Origin: Tissierellales bacterium
GTDB taxonomy: Bacteria; Bacillota; Clostridia; Tissierellales; JASKZW01
Length of the DNA stretch: 64,000 nt
Reading direction: 5' to 3'
NCBI GenBank assembly: GCA_030152145.1
Contig: JASLIL010000025.1
Span: forward strand, 1-64,000
In this document: positions 8,286 to 16,112 of the stretch, piece after piece
How positions within the stretch are numbered: the first letter of the stretch is position 1
How the letters are laid out: every line of letters starts with the position of its first letter
The notes under the pieces: model-generated
The model's database searches: none
What the model saw: only the letters and a program-made list of their open reading frames with translations
What the model was told of the DNA's origin: nothing
Translations under genes and position numbers: made by a program

Positions 8286-8301
8286 TGACTGAAAACAGTC
8301 A
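8286..8301. promoter_or_regulatory. PrdR upstream activating site 2 (candidate)
   Basis: Palindrome TGACTGAAAACAGTCA, centred 18 bases after site 1, so two dimers could sit side by side. Confidence 0.75.
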
Positions 8302-8373
8302 GAAGTCTAAAAGTATAAGAAATCAGCTTATAATCAAGGCTTTAAGGGGATTTTATAAGAGATGTAAGATTGG

Positions 8374-8389
8374 TGACTAAAAATAGTCA
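8374..8389. promoter_or_regulatory. PrdR upstream activating site 3 (candidate)
   Basis: Palindrome TGACTAAAAATAGTCA, centred 88 bases downstream of site 2 and about 65 bases upstream of the -24/-12 promoter. Same TGACT-N6-AGTCA pattern. Confidence 0.7.
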
Positions 8390-8438
8390 TAAAGTCTATT
8401 TTCACCTAGATGAAATGGCTTAAACTAGGGCTTGCAAA

Positions 8439-8455
8439 TTGGCACAAAGTTTGCA
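8439..8455 (+). promoter_or_regulatory. Sigma-54 (-24/-12) promoter of the prd operon
   Basis: TTGGCACAAAGTTTGCA matches the sigma-54 consensus (TGGCAC, 5 bases, TTGC). It sits 56 bases before the prdC start. The sigma factor gene rpoN is at 57563, the activator prdR immediately upstream. The whole gap from 8110 to 8511 is accounted for by the terminator, three activator sites and this promoter. Confidence 0.9.
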
Positions 8456-8511
8456 ATTATATAGAGGTGAGATGAGTCAATCTTTATATAACATAGATTG
8501 GGAGTGAAAAT

Positions 8512-9792
8512 ATGATAGTTAAGATAGCACTTAAACAACATATAGGTGGTCCATGTAAGCCTATAGTTGAAGAGGGAGACCTTGTTAAAAAAGGTCAACT
8601 AATAGCTGAGCCAGAGGGACTTGGTGCTAATATCCACTCAAGTGTATATGGTAAGGTTATTGAAATCAATGAAAACATTGTCATAGAAATGGATCAAGAG
8701 CAGCCGGAAGAATACATAAAGATAGAAGAGTCAGATGACAAGTTGGAAATGATAAGAAGAGCAGGTATTGTAGGAGCTGGGGGAGCAGGATTCCCAACTC
8801 ATATAAAATTAAAGGCAGATTTAGATGGTGGAGTTGTTATAGTTAACGCTGTAGAGTGTGAGCCACTTTTAAATCATAATATTACAAGAATTGAAGAAGA
8901 TCCTACAGATATGATCAAGGGTTTAAAATACTGTATGGAAATTACAAATGCTGGTCGTGGAATAATTGCCATTAAGGAAGTTAATAAAGAGGCTGATAGA
9001 ATAGTTCAGGAAGCTATAAAAAATGAGCCTAACATAGAGGTAAAAGAACTTCAGAACATATACCCTATGGGAGAGGAAAGAGCTATTATAAAGCATACTC
9101 TAGGTACGCTTTTAAGACCAGATCAACTACCTCTTGAAGCTAATGCAGTGGTTTCCAATGCGGAGACTATGATTAGAATAAAAGAAGCTATTGAAGATAG
9201 AAAGCCTTTTATAGAAAAAGACTTGACTGTAGTTGGAAAGCTAAACCAAGGTTTAGAGCCAATAATCTATGAGAACATGCCAGTGGGAATGATGGTTGGA
9301 GATATAATTGAAAAAGCTGGTGGAATAGATGGAGACTACGGTGAGATAGTTATGGGTGGACCTTTTACAGGCAAGAGTACAAGCCTAGAGTCACCTATTA
9401 CAAAAACGACTGGAGGAATTATAGTTACTATTCCATTCCCACAGGAGACTAGAAAAATGGGTCTTTTAGTATGTGCTTGCAGTGGTACTCAGGAGAGACT
9501 TGAGGAAGTTGCAGCTCATATGGGTGCAGAAGTAGTTGGAGTTGAAAAATGTAAGCAGGCTATAGAGTGTGGTGCCAGCTTGAAGTGTGAGGATCCAGGA
9601 GATTGTCCAGGACAGGCAGAAAAGATGTTTAACTTAAAGAAGGCTGGAGCTGAGGTTGTTTTAATAGGTAACTGTAGTGACTGTTCTAATACGGTAATGG
9701 CTATAGCACCTAAGTTAAAAATTCCAGTTTACCATCTAACAGACCATATAATGAGAACTGTTAACCACAGACTAGTAAGAAGATTAAAATAA
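8512..9792 (+). CDS. prdC: Proline reductase-associated electron transfer protein PrdC (RnfC-like)
   Basis: 426 residues related to RnfC/NuoF-type electron input proteins: an N-terminal biotinyl-lipoyl-like region (KQHIGGPCKPIVEEGDLVKKGQ), then GAGGAGFPTHIKL near residue 95, the family's flavin/nucleotide loop, and a cysteine-rich C-terminus (VCACSGT, CKQAIECGASLKCEDPGDCPG, GNCSDCSNT). It is thought to pass electrons from NADH to proline reductase. In some relatives PrdC carries selenocysteine; here the frame is uninterrupted by UGA, so cysteine is used. First gene after the sigma-54 promoter; 50 bases separate it from prdA. Confidence 0.9.
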   Translation: MIVKIALKQHIGGPCKPIVEEGDLVKKGQLIAEPEGLGANIHSSVYGKVIEINENIVIEMDQEQPEEYIKIEESDDKLEMIRRAGIVGAGGAGFPTHIKLKADLDGGVVIVNAVECEPLLNHNITRIEEDPTDMIKGLKYCMEITNAGRGIIAIKEVNKEADRIVQEAIKNEPNIEVKELQNIYPMGEERAIIKHTLGTLLRPDQLPLEANAVVSNAETMIRIKEAIEDRKPFIEKDLTVVGKLNQGLEPIIYENMPVGMMVGDIIEKAGGIDGDYGEIVMGGPFTGKSTSLESPITKTTGGIIVTIPFPQETRKMGLLVCACSGTQERLEEVAAHMGAEVVGVEKCKQAIECGASLKCEDPGDCPGQAEKMFNLKKAGAEVVLIGNCSDCSNTVMAIAPKLKIPVYHLTDHIMRTVNHRLVRRLK

Positions 9793-9842
9793 TTTAAATA
9801 TAAATTATAAATATAAATATAAAATTAATAGGAGGGTTACAA

Positions 9843-11672
9843 ATGGCTATTACAAAAGAACAAGCTGAAAAATATAAAGATAAGCCAGCAGTTACCTGCT
9901 GTAGATTTGAAAAAGGCACTGTAGTAAGTCCAGATAATATTGAAGATCCAAATTTAATTCCAGATTTAGAAGATTCAGGATTAATTGAAATACCTGAAGA
10001 TTATTTAAAAATTGGGGAGGTTATCGGAGGAACTTTAACAGAGACTCTAGATGCTTTAACTCCAATGACTCCATCAGTAGTTGAAGGATTTGCTAAGATG
10101 GAAGCAGAGGTTGAAGAAGTAGAAGAAGTTAAGGAAGAAGAAAGTCTTGAACCAGCTATAGTAGAAAATGTTGAAACTGTAATTGGAGATTCAGCTATTA
10201 AGATTAGAATTGGTAAGGGCGAGAATATAGATATAGAGATTCCCTTTCCCATAAATGGCCCACACGGTCGTGGGCCTAAGCTAGCGGCAAAGGATTCTCA
10301 AGGTGAAGGAGCAGCTGCAGATGCAGCTGCTGCTGAGAAAAAAGAGGAAATCGTAGTTAGAAATTTAACTAAGAAATATCTTAAAATCAATAAGGTAGAG
10401 TTTGCTGAAGAAACTAAGATCGAAGGCGATACAATCTACATTAGAGAAGATATCTGTAAGGATGCTATAGATTCACAAAATCTAGTAGTAGACATGAAAA
10501 TAGATATCGTGACACCAGAGGATTATGACAAGTATACAAATACTGTTATGGATATTCAGCCGATAGCTACAAAGCTAGAAGGAGATTTAGGTGAGGGAGT
10601 AACTGGAGTTATAGATGGAGTTGTAATGGTAGTTACTGGTACTGATGAAAAGGGAGTTCAAATAGGTGAGTTCGGATCATCAGAAGGTATATTTGAAGAA
10701 AATGTTATGTGGGATAGACCAGGTTCTGTTTCAAAGGGAGAAATTCTTATTAAAACAGATGTAACTATAAAAGAAGGAAAGAACATGGAAAGACCTGGAC
10801 CTATGGCAGCACATAAGGCTACTGACTTTATAACTCAGGAAATAAGAGAGGCCTTAAAAACTATAGACCTAAGCGAATTCCACAGAGAAGAAAGCTTTGA
10901 TCAAGTTAGAAGACCTGGAAAGAAAAAAGTAGTTATAATAAAAGAAATAATGGGTCAGGGAGCTATGCATGACAACTACCTAATGCCATTTGAGCCAGTA
11001 GGAACTCTAGGAGCTAGAGCTAACGTTGACTTAGGAAACGTTCCAGTAGTTGTATCACCACTTCAAGTTCTAGATGGTTGTATTCATGCCCTAGTTTGTA
11101 TAGGACCTGCTTCAAAGGAAATGAGTAGACACTACTTTAGAGAGCCTTTAGTTCTAGAAGCTATGCATGATGAAGAGATAGATTTGGCTGGAGTTATCCT
11201 AGTAGGATCACCACAAGCTAACTCAGAAAAATACTATGTATCCAATCTACTAGGTACTTTAATTGAAACTATGGACGTTGATGGTGCTATAGTTACTACT
11301 GAAGGATTTGGAAACAACCACGTTGACTTTGCTAGCCATATAGACCAAATTGGTAAGAGAGGTGTTTCTGTAGTGGGAATGACTTTCGCAGCAGAGCAGG
11401 GACAACTAGTTGTAGGTAACGAGCATATGAATGCTATGATTGATTTAAACAAATCAGAAAAAGGAATTGAAAACGAAATTCTAGAAAATAACTGTCTGTG
11501 TCAAGAAGATGCTATAAGAGCACTTTACATGTTAAAGGCAGAAATGGCTGGTGGAGAAATCTTAGAGCCAGAAAGAAAGTACAATGTAGAAGTTAAGCAT
11601 AGAAATATTGACCTAATTGAAAAAGCCACAGGAAGAAAGATAGAACTAGCTAAAAATGAAACTAGTCTGTAG
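9843..11672 (+). CDS. prdA: D-proline reductase proprotein PrdA (pyruvoyl subunit)
   Basis: 609 residues, normal length for PrdA. The proprotein is cut internally so that a cysteine becomes the pyruvoyl group which binds D-proline as a Schiff base. The likely processing residue is Cys413 in VLDGCIHALVC, near the position reported for the Clostridium sticklandii enzyme. Residues about 81-102 are a Glu/Val-rich segment and 140-165 an Ala/Glu linker, dividing the N-terminal portion. The product is 5-aminovalerate, made together with the PrdB selenoprotein. The ATG follows AGGAGG. The DNA for the linker contains a GC-rich 7-bp hairpin (10257-10276), unusual in this gene. Confidence 0.95.
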   Translation: MAITKEQAEKYKDKPAVTCCRFEKGTVVSPDNIEDPNLIPDLEDSGLIEIPEDYLKIGEVIGGTLTETLDALTPMTPSVVEGFAKMEAEVEEVEEVKEEESLEPAIVENVETVIGDSAIKIRIGKGENIDIEIPFPINGPHGRGPKLAAKDSQGEGAAADAAAAEKKEEIVVRNLTKKYLKINKVEFAEETKIEGDTIYIREDICKDAIDSQNLVVDMKIDIVTPEDYDKYTNTVMDIQPIATKLEGDLGEGVTGVIDGVVMVVTGTDEKGVQIGEFGSSEGIFEENVMWDRPGSVSKGEILIKTDVTIKEGKNMERPGPMAAHKATDFITQEIREALKTIDLSEFHREESFDQVRRPGKKKVVIIKEIMGQGAMHDNYLMPFEPVGTLGARANVDLGNVPVVVSPLQVLDGCIHALVCIGPASKEMSRHYFREPLVLEAMHDEEIDLAGVILVGSPQANSEKYYVSNLLGTLIETMDVDGAIVTTEGFGNNHVDFASHIDQIGKRGVSVVGMTFAAEQGQLVVGNEHMNAMIDLNKSEKGIENEILENNCLCQEDAIRALYMLKAEMAGGEILEPERKYNVEVKHRNIDLIEKATGRKIELAKNETSL

Positions 11673-11680
11673 GTGATATT

Positions 11681-11956
11681 ATGGACAGATTAAAATATAT
11701 GTCAACAGAAAGACTTTTTGAGGGCATCATAATAGAATTAAATGACTGTGCTGTTACTATTGATTTAGAGGGCAGAATGGGACACTTGAGAGTGCCTAGA
11801 AGACTTTTAATATGTGAAAATGAGCCAATGGAAGGTCAAAAGGTTGGATTTTTAATGAGCTATCCTGAAGTTATAGATGAGAAGGTTTATGAAGACCATC
11901 TCCAATCAGCTAAGGAACAGCTAAAGAAGAAAAAAGACAGAGGAGACTTAATATAA
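11681..11956 (+). CDS. Small prd-operon protein of the CBO2463/CBO2479 type
   Basis: 91 residues lying between prdA and prdB, as in other proline reductase operons where a small protein of this kind is named only by locus-derived domain titles. Beta-rich N-terminus (GIIIELNDCAVTIDLEGRMGHLRVPRRLL) and a lysine-rich helical tail. No metal-binding cluster; two cysteines (30 and 46). Starts 8 bases after prdA and ends 14 before prdB, so translation is coupled. The function is unknown; a chaperone or maturation role for the proprotein or selenoprotein is only a guess from position. Confidence 0.7.
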   Translation: MDRLKYMSTERLFEGIIIELNDCAVTIDLEGRMGHLRVPRRLLICENEPMEGQKVGFLMSYPEVIDEKVYEDHLQSAKEQLKKKKDRGDLI

Positions 11957-11970
11957 AGGAGGGAAACTCA

Positions 11971-12696
11971 ATGACATTAACATTAATTGAAGGGTTACAA
12001 TCAGAAATTTATGTACCTATTACGCCACCTGCAGTTTGGGCAGAAGTAACAAAACCATTGAATGAAATGAGAATAGCACTTGTATCAGCTGCTGGAGTTC
12101 ATTTAAAAACTGATGAGAGATTTAACTTATCTGGAGACACTAGCTTTAGACTAGTACCAGATACAGCTGTAGGAACTGATCTTATGGTATCTCATGGTGG
12201 ATATGACAACTCAGACGTAAACAAGGACATTAACTGTATGTTCCCTATAGATAGATTGCATGAATTAGTTAAGGAAGGCTTTATAGGATCAGTTGCAGAG
12301 AACCACGTAGGATTTATGGGTGGTGGTGGAGACGTTACAGCATTTCACGATGAAACAGGACCTAAGATAGCTGAGATATTGAAGGAAGAGGGCGTTGACG
12401 GAGTTATAGTAACTGGAGGCTGAGGTACTTGCCACCGCTCTGCAGTTATAGTGCAGAGAGCGATTGAGGAAGCTGGAATACCAACTATTATAATAGCAGC
12501 TTTACCTCCAGTAGTAAGACAAAATGGTACTCCAAGATGTGTGGCGCCAATAGTTCCTATGGGTGCAAACGCAGGAGAACCAAACAATATAGAGATGCAG
12601 ACAGGTATAGTTAAGGATACTCTAAGACAGCTAGTAGAGATTCAGACACCTGGAAGAATAATATCCTTACCTTATGAGTATATAGCTAAGGTATAG
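11971..12696 (+). CDS. prdB: D-proline reductase selenoprotein subunit PrdB (UGA = Sec at codon 151)
   Basis: The open frame ends at a TGA (12421-12423) but continues in the same frame to a true stop at 12696, giving 241 residues, the known PrdB size. The UGA falls in a U-G-T-C redox motif, and sequence on both sides is PrdB-like (TPPAVWAEVTKPLNEMR before, NGTPRCVAPIVPMGANAGEPN after). Selenocysteine attacks the proline ring during reductive cleavage. A stem-loop suitable as a bacterial SECIS starts just after the UGA. An automatic caller would split this into two genes. The ATG follows AAGGAGGG. Confidence 0.95.
12421..12465 (+). promoter_or_regulatory. SECIS element of prdB
   Basis: The UGA is followed by a hairpin with arms CGCTCTGCA and TGCAGAGAGCG (two unpaired bases) and a loop around 12445-12451, about 22-24 bases from the UGA, inside the range for bacterial SECIS elements read by SelB. 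Confidence 0.8.
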
Positions 12697-12712
12697 GAAA
12701 AGGAGGATTTAT

Positions 12713-13702
12713 ATGAGGCTAAAGTATTGTGATGCACATGCTATGGGAGAGCCTGCGAGAATTGTCTATGGAGGTTTCCCAGAGCTAGAAGGAAATACAA
12801 TAATGGAAAAGAAACAATTTGTAGACAAAGCATATCCAGAAATAAGAACTATGACTATGTATGAGCCAAGAGGACATGAGAATATGTTTGGGGCTATAGT
12901 TTTAGAAGCTTGCCATGAGGAAGCAGATATGGGAGTTATATTTATGGATACAGGTGGATACTTAAATATGTGTGGTCATGGATCTATGGCTGTTGCGACT
13001 TTCCTGGTTGAAGAAGGGTTAGTTGAAAAGGTAGAGCCAGTGACACATGTAGTATTAGAAGCACCTGCAGGGCTTATAAGAACTAAGGTTTATGTTGAAA
13101 ACGGCAAAACTAAAGGTGTATCCATAGTTAATGTACCTTCATTTATGTATAAGGAAGGTATTACAATTACTACTGAAAGCCTAAAAAATCTTAAGCTTGA
13201 TATTTCCTATGGAGGTAACTTCTTTGCCTTGGTAGACGCTGAAGATTTAGGTTTAAGTCTAGACATAAAAAACATTGACATTTTAAGAAAATATGCGCTA
13301 GAAATAAGAGAAGAAGTTAATAAAACTATAGAAATATCACATCCTACAGAAGATATAACTAGTGTGGATCTAGTGGAAATATACGAAAAGCCTGAAACTA
13401 AGGATGGCAACTATAAAAATGTAGTTATCTTTGGTGCAGGTCAAGTAGATAGATCACCTTGTGGAACTGGTACTAGTGCTAAGGTAGCTGCCTTGGTTCA
13501 CAAGGGACAGTTAGAACTAGAAGAAGACTTTGTTTACGAAAGTATAGTTGAAACAAAGTTTATAGGAAAGGCCTTAGAACATACTAAGGTAGAAGGATAT
13601 GAAGCTATAATACCTCAAATAACAGGCAGGGCCTTTATAGTAGGTAAGGGTGAGTTTATATCCAATGAAGAAGATCCTCTCAACTATGGTTTTTTAATAT
13701 AA
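12713..13702 (+). CDS. prdF: Proline racemase PrdF
   Basis: 329 residues with the two catalytic cysteines of proline/hydroxyproline racemases: Cys87 in NMCGHGSM and Cys250 in DRSPCGTGTSA. It interconverts L- and D-proline so that the D-specific reductase can use dietary L-proline. Position at the end of the prd operon, 17 bases after prdB with an AAGGAGG site, supports proline rather than hydroxyproline as substrate. prdD and prdE, found between prdB and prdF in some relatives, are absent here. Confidence 0.92.
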   Translation: MRLKYCDAHAMGEPARIVYGGFPELEGNTIMEKKQFVDKAYPEIRTMTMYEPRGHENMFGAIVLEACHEEADMGVIFMDTGGYLNMCGHGSMAVATFLVEEGLVEKVEPVTHVVLEAPAGLIRTKVYVENGKTKGVSIVNVPSFMYKEGITITTESLKNLKLDISYGGNFFALVDAEDLGLSLDIKNIDILRKYALEIREEVNKTIEISHPTEDITSVDLVEIYEKPETKDGNYKNVVIFGAGQVDRSPCGTGTSAKVAALVHKGQLELEEDFVYESIVETKFIGKALEHTKVEGYEAIIPQITGRAFIVGKGEFISNEEDPLNYGFLI

Positions 13703-13710
13703 ATTAATAT

Positions 13711-13744
13711 AAATGCCTAGCTCTTTTGATAGAGCTAGGCATTT
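13711..13744. terminator. Bidirectional terminator between prdF and the helicase gene
   Basis: Perfect 14-base inverted repeat (AAATGCCTAGCTCT) with a 6-base loop between two convergent genes; usable on both strands. Confidence 0.85.
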
Positions 13745-13750
13745 ATCCTT

Positions 13751-15592
13751 TTAGTCTAGAAAATCCTTTATTTCCTCTATAAATTCTGACTGGCCATAGA
13801 GGCTGGACCTATCTCTTGAGGTTATAAGATTTAGATTTTTCTTGGCCCTGGTCATACCAACATACATAAGCCTTCTCTCCTCCTCATACTGGTCCAGTTC
13901 ACCCTTGTTGTAGCGGTCCACTACAGACTGACTGGGGAAGCTACCCTCTATAAGATCAACTATATAGACATTGTCAAACTCCAAGCCCTTGGAGCCATGA
14001 AGGGTAGAAAGGTTAACCCCAGAGCTTTTAGATTTTACAATAGCCTCCAGGTGGTCAATTCTTTCCAGGAAATCATCTATGCCCCTGGAGTCATTACCTA
14101 TAACCTGGATTAATTCCAGGATGTTTTTTATAGAAGTCATATTTTGACCAAACTTATGGGAGTAGTCTTCAAGATGACTCATATACTCTAGTTCATACTT
14201 TACAAACTCAACACCTGACCTAAAGTTAAGCTTGTTTAGCCTGGAAAAATCCCCCTCCAGTTCATTAAAGTTATTTCTATAGAATCCGTTTAGATCAGGT
14301 AGGGAGAGTAGTCTTTGGAAGACAGATTCCTGATAGTTTTCTCCCTTAATATAGTTTAGCTGCTTTCTTGATATAAAGCCCTTCATCTTATAGTAGATTT
14401 TTTCAAAGGCAAAGACATCGCTGGGATTCTTGGCTAGGGTAAAGAAATTTACTATATCCCTGATAATAAAGTGATTGAAGAACTTTAGGTTGGTATCCCT
14501 AGTGGAAAAACTAATATTGTTTTTATCCAGGACATCGATTATGCCTATACTGGAAAGATTGTTTCTGTAGAGTATGGCCGTAGTCTCAAGATCATCTATT
14601 CTCTTTAGGTCCTCTACTAGAAACTCATACTGATCCCTAAGGTTCTTGGTCTTAATAAGCCTAACCTTGTCCTTAGACTTCTTATCTGTATATATATCCT
14701 TCCTATACCTCTTCTTGTTTTGGGATATAAAGTCCTTTGATAGCTTAACAATTTCCTCTGTAGACCTATAGTTTTTCTCCATATAGAATATTTTCGAACT
14801 CTTATACTTACTTTTAAACTTAAAAAGTTCATCAGGATAGGCTCCGCGAAAACCATAGATAGACTGGTCATCATCAGCTACTATAAAAAGATTGTTTTTA
14901 GGGCTGGCAAGAAGGTTGATAATCTCTATTTGAACCTTTGATGTATCCTGGGCCTCATCTACCTGAATATAGTCATACTTGTTTCTATACTTACTTAAGA
15001 TCTGTCCATCCTCCCTTAAGGCCTTAAGACAGATTGTAAGCATATCATCAAAGTCAATCAAGCCTTCCTCTAGCTTAAAGTTTTCATAGGCCTTAAATAT
15101 ATGCCTAAAGCCCTCCACATCTGTTTTAATTTCTTCTGGGCCTAGAAGCATATTCTTAACATAGGATATATTTGAGTTAAGAGTATCCATCTTCTCTTCT
15201 GATATGGCCTTGTTATTATAGGAGTAGTAAAGATCTCTTAAAAGCTGGGTCTTGGAGATCTTTGACTTACTTGATTCTATTAGCATCAGCCTAATATTAT
15301 TCTTTACAGCATAATCCCTAACAATAGTAAAGGCCAGGCTGTGAATTGTTGAAAAGTCAACACCTTGACCTATGGAAGGATAGTCTCTATTAAACCTTTC
15401 CTTCATATCTATACTGGCTGCCTTACTAAAGGTTATAGACAGGATCCTTGAAGCCTTAACCTTATGATCTTCTATTAGTTTAGCAGTTCTATGTAAGAGA
15501 ACTGTAGTCTTTCCAGCACCAGGTACAGCTAAGACCAGGGCCGGTCCTTGAATGTGATTAATAGCATCTTTTTGTGCACAACTTAAATCCAT
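13751..15592 (-). CDS. UvrD/PcrA-like superfamily 1A DNA helicase
   Basis: 613 residues. Walker A PGAGKTT (24-30), the Walker B DEAQD segment, DDDQSIYGFRGA, the motif IV YRST, and the C-terminal VYIVDLIEGSFPS and EEERRLMYVGMTRAKKNL are all present, so ATPase and 3'-5' translocase activity are likely. It is about 100 residues shorter than PcrA/UvrD, mainly at the C-terminus, and seems a shortened paralogue rather than the housekeeping PcrA. Minus strand, alone, convergent with the prd operon and divergent from the YtrA-like operon. A role in repair or recombination is inferred from the family. Confidence 0.85.
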   Translation of the reverse strand: MDLSCAQKDAINHIQGPALVLAVPGAGKTTVLLHRTAKLIEDHKVKASRILSITFSKAASIDMKERFNRDYPSIGQGVDFSTIHSLAFTIVRDYAVKNNIRLMLIESSKSKISKTQLLRDLYYSYNNKAISEEKMDTLNSNISYVKNMLLGPEEIKTDVEGFRHIFKAYENFKLEEGLIDFDDMLTICLKALREDGQILSKYRNKYDYIQVDEAQDTSKVQIEIINLLASPKNNLFIVADDDQSIYGFRGAYPDELFKFKSKYKSSKIFYMEKNYRSTEEIVKLSKDFISQNKKRYRKDIYTDKKSKDKVRLIKTKNLRDQYEFLVEDLKRIDDLETTAILYRNNLSSIGIIDVLDKNNISFSTRDTNLKFFNHFIIRDIVNFFTLAKNPSDVFAFEKIYYKMKGFISRKQLNYIKGENYQESVFQRLLSLPDLNGFYRNNFNELEGDFSRLNKLNFRSGVEFVKYELEYMSHLEDYSHKFGQNMTSIKNILELIQVIGNDSRGIDDFLERIDHLEAIVKSKSSGVNLSTLHGSKGLEFDNVYIVDLIEGSFPSQSVVDRYNKGELDQYEEERRLMYVGMTRAKKNLNLITSRDRSSLYGQSEFIEEIKDFLD

Positions 15593-15648
15593 TATTCCAC
15601 CTACCTTATCATATATAATCTATCACAAAAGAAATTTTTAATAAACTA

Positions 15649-15677
15649 TTGACATGAGATTAGGTAGGGTCTATACT
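15649..15677 (+). promoter_or_regulatory. Sigma-A promoter of the YtrA-like operon
   Basis: TTGACA and TATACT separated by exactly 17 bases. The operator described next begins two bases after the -10. Confidence 0.85.
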
Positions 15678-15678
15678 A

Positions 15679-15703
15679 AGTGTATTAGCAAAGGTAGTAC
15701 ACT
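15679..15703. promoter_or_regulatory. YtrA-type operator
   Basis: AGTGTA and TACACT separated by 13 bases. This is the inverted repeat reported for Bacillus subtilis YtrA, and it overlaps the expected transcription start, so binding should block transcription. The adjacent gene encodes a YtrA-like GntR protein, suggesting autoregulation. Confidence 0.8.
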
Positions 15704-15722
15704 ATGAAATTAGGAGGCAGCC

Positions 15723-16112
15723 ATGTTTAAAATAGATGAATATAGCCAAACTCCCATATATCAGCAGATTGTCGACAGGGTTAAGGAGTACAGTTTAAAG
15801 GGGATCTTTGAAAGTGGAGAAAAACTACCTTCAGTAAGAGAGCTTTCCAAGGAGCTAAGAGTTAATCCTAACACTGTTCAAAAGGCCTATAGGGAGCTGG
15901 ATCTTTTAGGTATAACCGTAAGTTCCAAGGGTAGGGGCAGGTTTATAGCGGAAGACATTAATTGGTCTAAGGATATAGGGGACCTTAAGGAAGTTAAGGC
16001 CAGTATAAAAAGGGAGCTAATAGAGCTTTCCTATATGGGCTATAAGGATGGGGAAATACTAGAATTGATTGAGGAAATACTAGAGGATCTAGGGAGGGAT
16101 AAGGATGATTAA
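15723..16112 (+). CDS. GntR-family repressor, YtrA subfamily
   Basis: 129 residues: an N-terminal winged helix-turn-helix (GEKLPSVRELSKELRVNPNT within about 37-56) and a short helical C-terminal region (70-129) in place of a ligand domain, the hallmark of the YtrA subfamily. In Bacillus subtilis the regulator controls an ABC transporter operon induced by some cell-wall-active antibiotics. Here the promoter carries a matching operator, and the gene overlaps the ATP-binding protein gene by 8 bases, so the same control is likely. The inducer cannot be known from sequence. The ATG follows TTAGGAGGC. Confidence 0.9.
   Translation: MFKIDEYSQTPIYQQIVDRVKEYSLKGIFESGEKLPSVRELSKELRVNPNTVQKAYRELDLLGITVSSKGRGRFIAEDINWSKDIGDLKEVKASIKRELIELSYMGYKDGEILELIEEILEDLGRDKDD

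Noticed and set aside
12421..12423. In-frame TGA in prdB as a nonsense mutation
   Set aside because: The frame continues with family sequence, a U-G-T-C redox motif and a SECIS-like hairpin; PrdB is a known selenoprotein.
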